NCBI GenBank assembly: GCA_010279815.1
Contig: QEOQ01000444.1
Span: forward strand, 124,001-188,000
Source: Brachionus plicatilis
Lineage: Eukaryota > Rotifera > Eurotatoria > Ploima > Brachionidae
Length of the DNA stretch: 64,000 nt
Reading direction: 5' to 3'
The notes under the pieces are model-generated. The model did no database searches and was not told the DNA's origin. It was given only the letters and a program-made list of their open reading frames with translations. This document shows, piece by piece, positions 12,392 through 23,563 of the stretch (position 1 is the stretch's first letter; every line of letters begins with the position of its first letter). The translations under genes were made by a program, and so were the position numbers.

Positions 12392-13362
12392 GGGTGGTAT
12401 TTATTGTATCATCAAATATCTAGAATTTATCATCAAAAAATTGAGTAAATAACATCAAAATTTTAACATCAAAAAAATTAAATTTATCGCCAAAATATTT
12501 TTATTTTCATCACCAAATTTATTAAAATTTCATCAAAAAAAAATATACATGAATCAATTAAAATAAATTCATCATTAAAAAACACGAAAATTTAGATTAA
12601 TTAAATAGAAAGTATACATCAAAAATTTTTTTTTATCATCAAATAAAATAATTATTATAACCAAAATCAATTGCAATATAAAATAAAAAAAAAACCATCT
12701 CAATTAAGCTTTTTTGACTAGTTTAGTTTAGTTCAACCACGAGTTCGTTTTTCACTAACATCAAGTGTTCTAGCATTGTCAAAATTTTAGTAAATTATTC
12801 TGAACAGCAATATAATATAAAATTTTTGCATTTTTAACATTTTGAACATCTTGGACAATCGTATAAAATTCTCCTATATTATAACCAATTATTTTCATTT
12901 ACATCAGCTGGTATTATATGCTTTCATTATTTACAAAATCATCGAAATTTTTTCTAATTTTCTTTCAAAAAATTATTGATTTGATTTGAATTATGAATTG
13001 AAAGATGTCGATTGAAAATAAAATATACAATTATTTTCTTACAAAACTACTGGTATAAGTATTTATAAATAATTTGTAAAATTCCATAATTTTTACAAAA
13101 AATAACGTATCGCTGATTCATTTCAAAGTGATTTAATTATGAAGTAAAATTTTAATTAAATGCTTTATTTATTTTTTTTTGAAGCGTAATTTATTTTTAT
13201 TTGATTCAGAGAAAAAAATTGTAAAAAAATATTTTGTTAAGTTATTTTTTATTTGTTGTTTAAAAAATATTTTTGATGACAAAAATTTAATTTTAATGAT
13301 AAATTTGAGTAAAAATTTGATGCCAAATTCTGATTTATTTGATGATAAAAATATTTATTCCC
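12392..13362 (+). mobile_element. MULE-like element: inverted CATCAAA arrays, degenerate SWIM remnant
   Basis: Starts GGGTGGTATTTATTG, ends ...AATAAATATTTATTCCC-type complement; flanks ACTAAAAAA / ATTAAAAAA match at eight of nine. The left 270 bp holds CATCAAA about eight times; the right 120 bp holds TTTGATGA/TTTGATG four times. At about 12900-12960 a frame reads SAGIICFHYLQNHRNFF, resembling the SWIM lead-in of 39380 (SAGTCSYYLRNYFCYH) with cysteines lost. Very AT-rich. Confidence 0.55.
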
Positions 13363-13567
13363 ATTAAAAAAATTATAATTTTTTGAGCAATCAAAAAAAA
13401 TTCAAATTGTAACTTTTAAATTTTTATTAGCAAAAATGTTTTAAATGATTGAATTAATTTCGTTCCATTTTTATTCTATCCTCGTTAACTAAAAAAAAAA
13501 TCACATTTTGTTAAATTATTTAAAAATATTTTCCTTTTAAAAATTGTCTCAAAAATAAACATTTGAT

Positions 13568-14470
13568 CTAAACAAGCGATAATCCTTGTTTTTTAAGACT
13601 AAAACTATTTTGAGTCTGCATTCTAATCCATGAGAGCAAGGAAGGTACCATGGTAAAAAAACTAGGCAAATTGTTTAGGCAATTGCCGTCATCGTCATTT
13701 TGTCCAAAGCTTGTCAGTCCAAATAAAACCCATCGGTTATTTTCCATTCTAATAAGTGGTCCACCTGAATCACCAAAACAAGCATTTGATTTATCAGATG
13801 TCAAATCTTTCATGCAATAGAATTTAGAATCAAGTCCACCACATTCTCCACGTAAGCCCATGAAATTAATTGAAGTCATTGCAGTCATTTGTAATTTAGT
13901 TGAAAGCTTTCCACTTTCAGTTACACCCCAGCCGACCACAATCAATTTTCTTCCAAAAACCACCGCTGGATTTGAAGTTGAGGGTAGACTGATTGTTGCA
14001 ACTCTAGAATTAAAGGTAATTCTTTTAGCAGTTTTTAGGATAGCGATATCAAAGGGATCAGTTATTGATCTGTAGTTGATATTGTAAGATATTCTTTGGA
14101 TTAAGTAAATTTCTGTATCCTTATTGGAATCTAACGGATTAAGGCTCTGGGTGCCGGCAATTATCACCAAACTCTTGCCTGTTCGTCGTCGATAAGACTG
14201 AGGATCATAGTCATTGCCAATGTCTTTGACGCAATGGGCTGCTGTCAAAATAAAGTCTTGACTTATAATATTTGCGCCGCATCTATGTCTATAACTAGTT
14301 TGATTTATTAGACCCAAGGACACAATGAATGGAAATGCGTCAGATGGCGCAGTCTCTCCGTTGATTATTAAAATAGAAGGATCTGATAGCGTTTTTTTTT
14401 TTAAATTTTGACATTTAATCGATTGATTTGCAAGAAAAATTGTCAAAATAAACAAAAATTTTTGTCTCAT
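13568..14470 (-). CDS. Secreted chymotrypsin-fold (S1) serine protease, single exon, 300 aa (paralog 1)
   Basis: Secreted endopeptidase of family S1. It has a signal peptide at about 1-20 (hydrophobic, ending IKCQ), a short propeptide and a mature domain starting IINGE near residue 35. The catalytic triad is visible: H79 in TAAHC, D141 in DIAIL, S235 in GDSGGP. Cysteine pairs equivalent to 42-58, 168-182 and 191-220 are present. The S1-pocket floor (chymotrypsin position 189, six residues before the catalytic Ser) is Asn229, and position 216 is Gly. The residue before IING is Leu, not the usual Arg or Lys, so trypsin-like activation at that bond is not expected. No introns. First of four same-strand paralogs in the window and the most diverged. 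Likely digestive or extracellular; the true substrate preference is not known. Confidence 0.92.
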   Translation of the reverse strand: MRQKFLFILTIFLANQSIKCQNLKKKTLSDPSILIINGETAPSDAFPFIVSLGLINQTSYRHRCGANIISQDFILTAAHCVKDIGNDYDPQSYRRRTGKSLVIIAGTQSLNPLDSNKDTEIYLIQRISYNINYRSITDPFDIAILKTAKRITFNSRVATISLPSTSNPAVVFGRKLIVVGWGVTESGKLSTKLQMTAMTSINFMGLRGECGGLDSKFYCMKDLTSDKSNACFGDSGGPLIRMENNRWVLFGLTSFGQNDDDGNCLNNLPSFFTMVPSLLSWIRMQTQNSFSLKKQGLSLV

Positions 14471-14956
14471 TTTTGTAACTATTGTTAAAAAATTTAAAAT
14501 TAAATTTATTTAAAGCTTAGATTTAAGAGATCGAAGTGTGCCGACCTCATTAGAAAAGCAATCAAGTTTTTAATTATTCGCTTTGATCTTTTTTAAAATT
14601 TTTTTAAAGCAATCCGACCAGATAAAATAAATGAAAATCATTTAAAATTTATTTCTTTAATTTTAATCAATTAGAGAATACAATGAGACTTTCTTATAAA
14701 ATATCGAGAAAAAAATTCTAGGGTCACCAATTTGTTTCGTTTGCATGTTGTTATTTTTTTTTTATTCATAATTTTGATTAATTAATAATTTGATCTCTTA
14801 AAAATACAGTGGTGATTTAAGTTCATGACAGCTTGAACTCAAGAAATAAGCTATTCTATTTTCTTGAAAGATCAGGCAATTCATTAAATAATAAAATTAA
14901 TTTTTGAATCTTTATTTTACTTATTTTTTTATTTTATTTTTAAATAACAATTAAAA

Positions 14957-15953
14957 GGCATACAATTATCGTTCACCAATAATATTTTTTTATTCACCAA
15001 AAAGATAAAGAATATCACCAAAAAAATATAATCTAAGGCGAAACTCGATTACCAAAATTTAACACCTAATTCGTGTATTTTGCCGCAAATTTATTCTTAA
15101 TTTACACCAAAAAATCACAATACCTGTGCAAATAAAACCACCAATTCAAAATAGGTTTCTAAACCAAATTAATATTAATCTAACCAAATTAATTTATACT
15201 TCACCAGTTCAATTTTTTTTTCCCCAAAAATATTATAAATAGTATTTTTCATAATGTTATTAAATACCAAAGCATTTAAGACCCAAGTCGAGATAACACT
15301 TGCAGACTGGACAGCCGCTGCACAATGGTTACAAAGAAAACAAACGGTAATTAAACATAAAATAAACAATAACCTAAAATTATATTTTGTTGGCAATAAA
15401 AATAATCAACAAATCGATCAAACATATGTTGACAACTTGATGACTGTTCACTTGAATTGTGATTGGGATGAATTCGAGGATTACAAAAAGCACAAACCTT
15501 TACTATATGTCATAGTTTTCAATTTAGTCGATTTCAAGAACGGAAAATGTTCATGTAGATGGTACATCAAGAATAACATTTGCAAGCACTTGATTTTAAG
15601 AATTCTAAATATTCCTGGATGTGAAATACCATTATCAGCGAAAAATATTCCTATCGACGAAAAAAGAAAACCTGGAAGACCTGCAAAAGGCAAAACAAGC
15701 ATTGATAGTTCAGTAATTATTTTTGGTTTGATTTGTATTATTATTGGTGATAAAAACTATTATTTTGGTTGAAATAAATATTTTTTTGGTTTAAAATAAT
15801 AAATAAATTTGGTGAAAAAATTATGTTTTTTTTGGTGAAATAAAATTGTTTTGGTGAAAAATATATTTATTTGGTTCATTTTTTATTATTTTTTTGGTGA
15901 TTTATATTGGTGAAGAATTTATTAATTATTTGGTGAAGTAGAAATTTAGTGCC
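14957..15953 (+). mobile_element. MULE-like element: inverted CACCAAA arrays around a SWIM-domain exon
   Basis: Ends GGCATACAATTATCGTTCAC / inverted GGCACTAAATTTCTACTTCA; nine-base flanks CAATTAAAA / CTATTTAAA agree at seven of nine positions. The left 280 bp carries repeated (T)CACCAAA or ACCAAA; the right 230 bp carries the same motif inverted (TTTGGTGA) about ten times. The only coding sequence between them is the SWIM exon at 15254-15772. The design suggests transposase-binding motif arrays. Confidence 0.72.
15254..15772 (+). CDS. SWIM zinc-finger and AT-hook C-terminal exon of a MULE-type transposase
   Basis: 172-codon open frame. SWIM signature C-x-C-x(8)-C-x-H is present at C99, C101, C110, H112 (KCSCRWYIKNNICKH), followed at 137-145 by an AT-hook-like KRKPGRPAK. 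SWIM domains occur at the C-terminus of MuDR/MULE transposases, where they are thought to bind DNA or partner proteins. The catalytic DDE part is absent, so this is the last exon of a deleted element or a non-autonomous derivative. The real 3' end of the protein may be earlier: the final 20 residues (after SIDSS) read into the repeat array. No promoter recognised. Confidence 0.7.
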   Translation: MLLNTKAFKTQVEITLADWTAAAQWLQRKQTVIKHKINNNLKLYFVGNKNNQQIDQTYVDNLMTVHLNCDWDEFEDYKKHKPLLYVIVFNLVDFKNGKCSCRWYIKNNICKHLILRILNIPGCEIPLSAKNIPIDEKRKPGRPAKGKTSIDSSVIIFGLICIIIGDKNYYFG

Positions 15954-16029
15954 CTATTTAAATCCTATTTTTTTAAAGTTCTGATTTGGAATTCATTAGG
16001 ACAGCCAGCTGCAAAGGTTGATACAAACT

Positions 16030-16345
16030 TGTCAGAAAAAAAGTAATTTAAAAGACTTTTAAAAGTCAAAAATTTGTCTTAATTTAAAAAATTTTTTTCT
16101 GTAAAAGTCATTTAACTTGACTTGAAATCTTTTTTTCTGAATTCAAATTATTTCAAAGACTTTTACTTAAGAATAGTTAAGAGTGATCGCAATAGTAACT
16201 ACCTGGAACGGCAAAAAATTCATGTGGACGCGATCGCAACTGCATGGAACGGTACAAATTCAAATGTTAATATTCAGAAAAATAATTCAGAAAAAAATAT
16301 TTCAAGTAAAGTCAAATGACTTTTACAAAAAAAATTATTAAGTCA
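16030..16345. repeat. Foldback sequence rich in AAAGTCA / TGACTTT
   Basis: TTCTGTAAAAGTCATTTAAC (16098) pairs with GTCAAATGACTTTTACAAAA (16311) and further inward stretches pair too. The loop (16190-16260) is GC-richer with two GAACGG(C/T)A units. Similar AAGTCA-rich pieces are at 7260-7330 and 29400-29510. Confidence 0.5.
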
Positions 16346-16349
16346 GATT

Positions 16350-18218
16350 AAAAATTTTAAATCAAGAAATTATTTTACAAAAGATTAGTTGATAATGTTT
16401 TTTTAATTATTAAAAAAAAGTGCAACATCAATCAAATTAAAGAATAACTAAAATATTGAAATCAAATATTTTAAGTGAAAATGACATAGTCTATTTACAT
16501 TTAGCAATTACTTTAAATTTTTTTTACAGGTAATATTATTTTCAAAATTAATATTAGTAAGCTTTTGCCCGTTGCTTCGCTGTCGGAATATTAAAAATTA
16601 AAAAATAAGGAGAAATTTAATTTAATTATTTGGCACCTGAAAAACGCCAAAATCCAAAAGTGTACATCCAAACTTATTTCGTTTACTTGTCTAGCACACC
16701 CCTAGCTTGTAAATTTCGAATTATAGAGAATTTGACGCTCTTCAAGACTGCTGTATTGGGAGCGGATTAGAATAGCATGTATTAAATTAACTTATTCAAA
16801 ATAGCTAAATTTCGTACAGGTAGAAACAAAATGTCAAATTAGCTCAATTTTTAATTAAGAAAAAAATATATTTAGAATAGCTAAATTTATTTTTAGAAAT
16901 CGTCTCTCTGATTTAAATGAAAAATATAAATACAAAAGTCTTAAAATTCACTACCACTAATTGTCGAATTGAAAGATGAATACAACCGAGGATAGATGAA
17001 TATTAATTGTAATATTTTTTTAATAATAGAGAAAAACAAATTATTTCGAAAAAAATTACTTGACATGTCATGTCAAGTTTATTTTCATATTTAAAATTTT
17101 AAAATGTCCTTTTTTATTTTATTAAATATTTTAATTGATTTTAATGAAAACTTACTTTTAAAGACAAAAAATTTAACTGTTTTAAAATTTAAAATTTATT
17201 TAAGTAAAAAAATGAAATTAATTAATTTTATATCTTTTTATTATTGGAGATTATTTAATTTGAATAATTGTTCTTTAGTTAATAGAATTTTCAACTTTTT
17301 TTTACAACATTTTGAATTTCGCTCTACTGATTATCAAAATATTTATTATGTAATCATATTTATTTTATATATTTGATTTTTTTTTTTAAATTTAAAATAT
17401 TAAGATTCATTGAGTTTAAATAAATAGATATAAAAGTTATAAATTTGAATTTGTGAATTAAATTAATCTGAATTATATAAATTATTGATTATTTTTGTTA
17501 AATAAATTAGAAATCAATCATTTTGATGTTTGTTTGAGAATTAACCATTATTAGACATAACATGTATAGTAATGTTTAGTATTTATTTCTTAAAAATTAT
17601 TAAAATAATTAAATTAATTAAGTTTTGAAATTTTAAATGATCGTTCTGATCTTAAACTTTTTTTTCTCTTTAATTTTGATTTTGGTATCAATTTAAGAGT
17701 TTAATTTTCTTGTATTTTATTGTTTTTATATGTTTATTTAGTCTTAGTTTTGTTAAGAAAAAATTTAAAATCGTTTTGTGAAGACATTAAAATCATTTAA
17801 CTATTTGAAGTCTTTCTTTTAAAAAAGCAAGAAACTATTAAATAAACTAACATTAATTAACAATGATGAAAGAATTTTTAATTGCTATTATTTTATTTTA
17901 GTTTTTATGTACTTTTTTATTATGTGTTTGCTATTTTAATACAGTCTCTGTTTTATTAACTTTACCATGCATCTATTTAAAATTCTTTGAAATCGCTTTA
18001 AACAAAAAGAAAATGCACACTGCCACATTTCTTTTAAATGATATTAAAAAAAGGCTTATTTACAAGTTTCTAAATAAATTGAGGCTCAAAAATTCAAATC
18101 CAGGGTCTATTTTTTCATAGGATTTTTATTTTTTTGATAACAATTAATAAACGAAAAATCGAGTTTACATTGTTTTATTTTATTTGAAAAATGGTCATTT
18201 AAAAAAGGCTTAGTTTTT
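16350..18218. other. AT-rich DNA, no gene seen
   Basis: Apart from the short dispersed repeats at 17281-17665, I see no coding, RNA or transposon ends. The open frame at 17104-17376 is A/T-driven. Confidence 0.6.
17281..17665. repeat. Two AT-rich dispersed repeats
   Basis: 17310-17415 is nearly repeated at 20423-20520 (TATCAAAATATTTATTATGT). 17576-17665 is repeated at 34822-34910 (AATTTTAAATGATCGTTYT). Nature unknown. Confidence 0.45.
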
Positions 18219-19884
18219 CGTCAGGAGATAAATATCTTTTTTAGTGTACAATTTTATTAAAAAAAGGAGATAAAAAAATAAGTGGATAAATTATTTTTGT
18301 ATGAGATAAATATAAACTAAAATTGATAATTATTTTCAAAGGGAGATAATTAATTTATGAAGTAGATTGTTCCATTCATATGAGTGTTTATTTTTTGATT
18401 TTTGAAAATTTAACTTCATTAATGAATCAATTTTAATTAAGTTAATTTCTTAATTGAGTAAATAATCAGATTGCTACATAATTCATATAAAAATGAATTA
18501 TTTGAAACTGCCTTTTTAGACTCTAGGACATTTAAGTAACCGTTAAACGTTAATGACCATCTGAGCGAAGAATATCAAATAACTGCAGGTGTTTCTCAAG
18601 GCTCAGTAATTAGTCCTCTTTTATTTAGTATATATATTAATGACATCCCCAAAAGAAACAAAACAAATAATGAATACTCTCTGCTTTTCGCAGATGATCT
18701 AGTTACATTCTTCATTTATAACAAAAAGGGGAACCTAGAAAATAAAATTAATAAATACACTAACGAAATAGAACAATGGCTTATTAAATGGAAAATGAAG
18801 ATATCAGTTAAAAAGTCGTGTTCAGTAGTCTTTTCTAGGTACAAAAAAGAGAGTGATAATCTAAACTTATTCTTGGTAATAGATTTGATTCTAAGTTAAA
18901 CTTTAATATACTGGTAGACGAAATTAAAGAACGCTGCAATAAAAGACTAAATATTATTAAGATATTGTCAAACAAAAAATGGGGTCTCAATCAAAACACA
19001 CTAGGAAATTTATATAAATCTTTAGTTGGATCAATCTTAGACTATTCTTTTCCTTGCCTAAATTCATTTTCAGAAAATAATATCAAAAAACTGCAAGCAA
19101 TTCAGAATACAGCAGTCAGGTCTATTCTTAAGTTAAAATATGATACTCCCTCCAACATCGTGCATCATGAGGCTTTTAATAAACTAAAATTACTAACAGT
19201 CTCGAATCGGTTTTTTGAATTGAGTGAGAGATATGTTGGGACAGGACTGAGTCATTCTATTCCATTGGTTGTAAGACTGGTGAAGGAATACAAAGAAGGT
19301 TTCGAATCAAGACATATTGAATATCCAACTCCATTGTGTAATTGCTACCTTACCATTTCTTCTTATTTTCCTGAAACTTGAACTATGCAAACATGTGCCA
19401 CATGTTACAATCTTTTCCAATTTATGTCTTTTAAATTTTCATTTTTTTAGTTTATTTACTTTATTTTGATTCTTTTTTTTTATCTCATTTTATTAACTTT
19501 AATTTTATTTTTATTTTATTTCATTTTTATTTTATTTTTTTTTTTATTTTACTTTTTAACTTATTCTGAAGGAGCTTTAGCTCGGTACAGAAAACAAATA
19601 AATAAATAAATAACTGCTTGAGAATTAAACTTTGAAATAAATAAAATATAACTTTGAAACTGTTTTAAAAAAATGTCTTAATGTCTCTTGAAATTCTGTT
19701 CTTCTATCGGTCGATAATAAAGAGAATCAACTTGATAATTCTGATAATGATGTTGAAGAGATAGAGCAAATTCAGTCTAAACGTGATTTAAACACAGTTT
19801 ACGACGATAACGCCACTTTTATTTATATTTTATCTACTTTTTATGAACTTAATTATACTCTAAAAAAAATATTTATCTCCTAAC
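18219..19884. mobile_element. Inverted-repeat element (GGAGATAAATAT), entered by a LINE
   Basis: AGGAGATAAATATCTTTTTT at about 18220 pairs with its complement near 19853-19880 over some 33 bp. GGAGATAA recurs four times in the left arm (18222-18350). At 19700-19830 a frame reads DNKENQLDNSDNDVEEIEQI, an acidic tail comparable in position to those of the other array elements. The LINE 18560-19612 occupies the centre. Outer borders not fixed. Confidence 0.45.
18560..19612 (+). mobile_element. Non-LTR retrotransposon 3' half (jockey-like) with intact 3' tail
   Basis: RT palm with VSQGSVISPLLFSIYINDIP and LLFADDLV (FADD intact), one frameshift near 18880, then the C-terminal domain at 18900-19380 (IQNTAVRSILKL, a common LINE C-terminal motif) ending in TGA. 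A T-rich 3' UTR leads to a short hairpin GAGCTTTAGCTC, then GGTACAG and an (AAAT)n tail at about 19600-19612. The same hairpin and tail end another copy at 32125-32183, so this is the true 3' end of the family. The element sits between inverted GGAGATAAATAT repeats (18219 and 19870), so it probably inserted into an older DNA transposon. Confidence 0.85.
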
Positions 19885-20744
19885 AAAAAATATACTCATT
19901 AAAAAAACTTTAACAAAAATATGATTTTCAGTTGATATGGTAACAAAAAATTTAATTCTCGGGTCTGTTTGCCTCTAGGAATATTAATTTTTTGGAAAAA
20001 AAAACACTAAAATGAAAAGATTTGCTTTCAAAATATGTTATAGATCTTCGTTGCGCATCGAAGACTATAATTTCAGAGGTTTAAGTTAATGTAAAATTAG
20101 TTTCTTTTTTAAAATGTTTTATTAAAAAAACTAAAAAACCAAAAAGCTAAAACTTTACAAAAATATAAAGTTTAAATATATAAAATTCTGGCATTGTTTC
20201 TAATTGAGCCAACGCTTGAATATTTAAACAATGTAGATTTTTCTAATTCAACTTTTGATACAGTTTTAAAAGATAAACATAAAAATTAAATAGATAAATT
20301 TAAATAAGATAATACTGCCACGTTGTAACAAATATATTTGATTTAAAAAAGTGACTCTAAAATTTTATTTCGTCTTTTCTCCTTTACGAACTCCGTTTCT
20401 TATTGACAATCCAATATTTTGCTTTACTGACTATCAAAATATTTATTATGTAATCATATTTATTTTTAGTATTTGATTTTTTTAAAATTTTAAATATTAA
20501 GATTCATTGAGTTTGAATAATTTTTTTCTTAATAATTTTTTTTAATTTCTTTGTATGATGTTTTTTATATTAATTTTATTCAATGAATATAGATTAAGAC
20601 AATTCTAAGAACACTGTATTTAAATATTAAAGCTAGTTATGGTAAGAATATCTATAAACATTTTACTGATTTTCGCACATTTGGGTTTTAAATATTAAGA
20701 CTCCTATTATTCAGATCATTTGAATTTTCAATTCTTATAGTTTA

Positions 20745-21577
20745 TTAACTTTTTTAATGTCTAAAAATGTAAAATTGCTTAGTTATTTATTAGAATAATT
20801 GATTTCTTTAAAATTAAAATTAAAAAAAATTCATAATAATTTATTGTATAAAAGAGATCAAAATTAATTAATTTGTAATCTAAATAAAAGCTAAAAAATT
20901 TAAAAAAATTCATTTATTATTTAAAACATTTTGTTTGGCAATTTAAAATTTTCTATGCACTTCTATCTTGAGCTTTGATCAATTTTCATCTCGTTATAGA
21001 TAGCTTTGTTTTTTTTCTGATTTTTCCATAAGCTTACCTTTGTAGTCAAACTTTTTTCCAAATTGAAAACTTGGTTTTAGTTGACAACAAACCATAGGCA
21101 CCATTTAAACAAGGCTATAAATCGATCATTTAATAAAAAATCGATGTAATGCATTGTTTGTCAAATGGTGGCTTTTGGTACTACCATTCCAAACTCATTG
21201 CTGTCGGAAGACGGATCGCTGAGCCGCTGCTGGAATGGATTCTTAAAAGCCGAGTTTTTTCTCAATTTAGAAAAATCGAGAAACTACGAAGTAAGCTTGT
21301 TCAATCAGGAAAAAATTGCTGATCTATCCCGAGAATCTCCTTCCAATTCGACATTTTAAGTCTCAATCGAAATATGTTTTTCGATTGAAATTAAAATGAC
21401 TCCGTAGATGATTTTTTTGAAGAAAAGTATTTCTATTTATACCTTTAAGTATTTCACCTGATTGTGAAATTATTCTTACTTTGAATGCTTTGATTGGCAA
21501 ATTAGCCTAAAAATTTAATACATATACAAAGTTTTTTGTTTAAAGAATAACTTGAATTTCGTAACCAGAGAAACAAA
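20745..21577 (+). repeat. Dispersed repeat with conserved hairpin-rich core, copy 1
   Basis: About 830 bp shared with 45030-45857. The central 300 bp (21035-21400) is nearly identical in all three copies, while the outer AT-rich parts have drifted. The core has a TATA-like GGCTATAAATCG, an inverted pair CACCATTTAAACAAGGC / GTTTGTCAAATGGTG, and a hairpin CAATCGAAATATGTTTTTCG + ATTG. Reading frames through it differ between copies and contain stops. Confidence 0.75.
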
Positions 21578-22086
21578 ATTAAATCATATTTAATTTGTTA
21601 TTATGTTTAGGGAAATGAAAAAATATCTCAAAGTCGTAAATCCTAATGTCAAAGTAAAAATATTGCTAAAATTTATTTTTTCAAAAATCAAATTAATTAA
21701 AATCCTCATGATAACCGATTTTCGGTTTTACTTTCAAAAGTGATAAATTTGGAGAGAAGAGGGACTTTTAAGCTAAATTTTTATATTTTTGGTGAAGTGA
21801 GATATTTGGGGATAGTTAGAAAATTTTGCAAAAGTATGATACAATTAGGAAAAGTGAGACATTTGATGAAAAGCGACGCTCTTGGTCCTTTTTTGCAATT
21901 TTAACTCTAATTCTCGTAAATAAGTGCTGATAATTATATGTTTTTTAGTTTTAAGAGAAAATCAGAGGTTTTGTGATGGATACTTCATTTTTTACAAATT
22001 GAAATTCCTTTTAAAAAATCAAGAATAAAAATAAAAAGATGAAAAATTCACCATATACTATAACAAACAAATTATGGGGTTCAATT

Positions 22087-22721
22087 TAGGGTTGGTCGAC
22101 CGGTTAGAGGTAACCGGTTTTTAACCGGTTAAGTTTTAAGCTGGTTAGGACTTATAACCGGTTATCAAAACCGGTTAAGATGTATAACCGGTTATCAAAA
22201 CTGGTTAAGATGTATAACCGGTTATCAAAACTGGTTAAGATGTATAACCGGTTATCAAAACTGGTTAAGATGTATAACCGGTTATCAAAACTGGTTAAGA
22301 TGTATAACCGGTTATAAAATTAAGATGAATTTTCTGGTGATATTTTTCTTAATTTTTTTTTTTCTAAATATATTATTTTTAAAAAATCAAATTTTGAAAA
22401 TTTTCACAGAGAAGTCTTTTTGAAAAAAGAAATTTTTACAAATTAAAACTACACTGGTGATGCCGGTTTTTTAAAATCCTAAAAGTTTTCAAATAAATTT
22501 TGATAACCGGTTAAAGATTCAAACCGGTTTTGATAACCGGTTAAAGATTCAAACCGGTTTTGGTAACCGGTTAAAGATTCAAACCGGTTTTGGTAACCGG
22601 TTAAAGATTCAAACCGGTTTTGATAACCGGTTATTGGTTCAAACCGGTTATGAAAACCGGTTTTATTTTTTTGACTGATTTTTAAAAACCGGTTAGGTTT
22701 CTAACCGGTCGACCAACCCTA
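22087..22721. mobile_element. hAT-like element built from two inverted 30-bp tandem arrays
   Basis: Ends TAGGGTTGGTCGACCGGTTA / TAACCGGTCGACCAACCCTA with an exact 8-bp target duplication GTTCAATT (22079-22086 and 22722-22729). The left arm (about 22134-22316) holds five 30-bp repeats, each with AACCGGTTATCAAAACYGG and TTAAGATGTAT. The right arm (about 22500-22665) holds five 30-bp repeats with the motif inverted (AACCGGTTAAAGATTC). The middle is plain AT-rich DNA. No coding sequence. TIR form and 8-bp duplication point to hAT. Confidence 0.85.
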
Positions 22722-22888
22722 GTTCAATTTCCTCGTGGTCAATATTAACCTTATATTATAAATGTCTCATTTTAATTCAAGGAGAAGCCCAGAGCCTATA
22801 AGTTATTACAATTAGTCTGACCTGAAATTAGGGCTTATGTACACATTTATTTATTAAGTAATGGAAAATTGGAATATAGTTAAATTTT

Positions 22889-23405
22889 GGCAACTTGAAG
22901 TTCATGATCATAATCAAATGATCAAAATTTAATTGACTCAAATCTTAATAAAAATGATTAAATTAGATTTTTTTAAATATTTTTTAAATTAAACATAAGA
23001 TGTTTATTATTTTAATTTAAAAAAAAACAAATCTTTTTTTTCAAATTAACCTTTAATTGATTCTTCTAAAATCTATTTATTTGAAAATTTTAAAGACAAA
23101 TTTAAAATCGACATTAAGGTATCCAAATTATGACTTTAAGTGATATTTTAATATTAATTAAAATATGTTACGGCGAAACAAAGTTAAATTTTGTATTAAA
23201 AAATTTCAAAATATTACTTAAGAATTTTTTTGACTTCAGATAAAAATTCATATAATTTTCTATCTAATTATAGATTAAACAAATAATGTTTAATAAAGTT
23301 TAGTCATTCATTATTAAAAAATTGATAAAAAATACCTTTTTATTTAAATCAAAAACTAAAAATTTTGATTTGAAATTTACATTTGATCATGAACTTCAAT
23401 TTGCC
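22889..23405. mobile_element. MITE family 2-like copy with exact 9-bp duplication
   Basis: Ends GGCAACTTGAAGTTCATGAT and its complement; target duplication TTAAATTTT at 22880-22888 and 23406-23414. 517 bp, non-coding. Confidence 0.82.
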
Positions 23406-23563
23406 TTAAATTTTAAATAAAAGAAATATAAAATAATGTTCAATTAGAGTTTTTAAAAAGAAAATAAAAGAAAAAAAATTCATCATTTTCATGATCATCG
23501 GTTTCGGTATCCACAAAAAATTATTTTTAAATTCAAATTTATTTTAAGCTCATGGGCTTGCAT

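Noticed and set aside
17104..17376. 90-aa Phe/Ile/Leu/Asn-rich frame
   Set aside because: Composition is what A/T-rich random DNA gives; no family.
22087..22721. CRISPR-like regular 30-bp repeats
   Set aside because: Units are contiguous without unique spacers, in a eukaryotic genome, bounded by hAT-type TIRs and an 8-bp target duplication.
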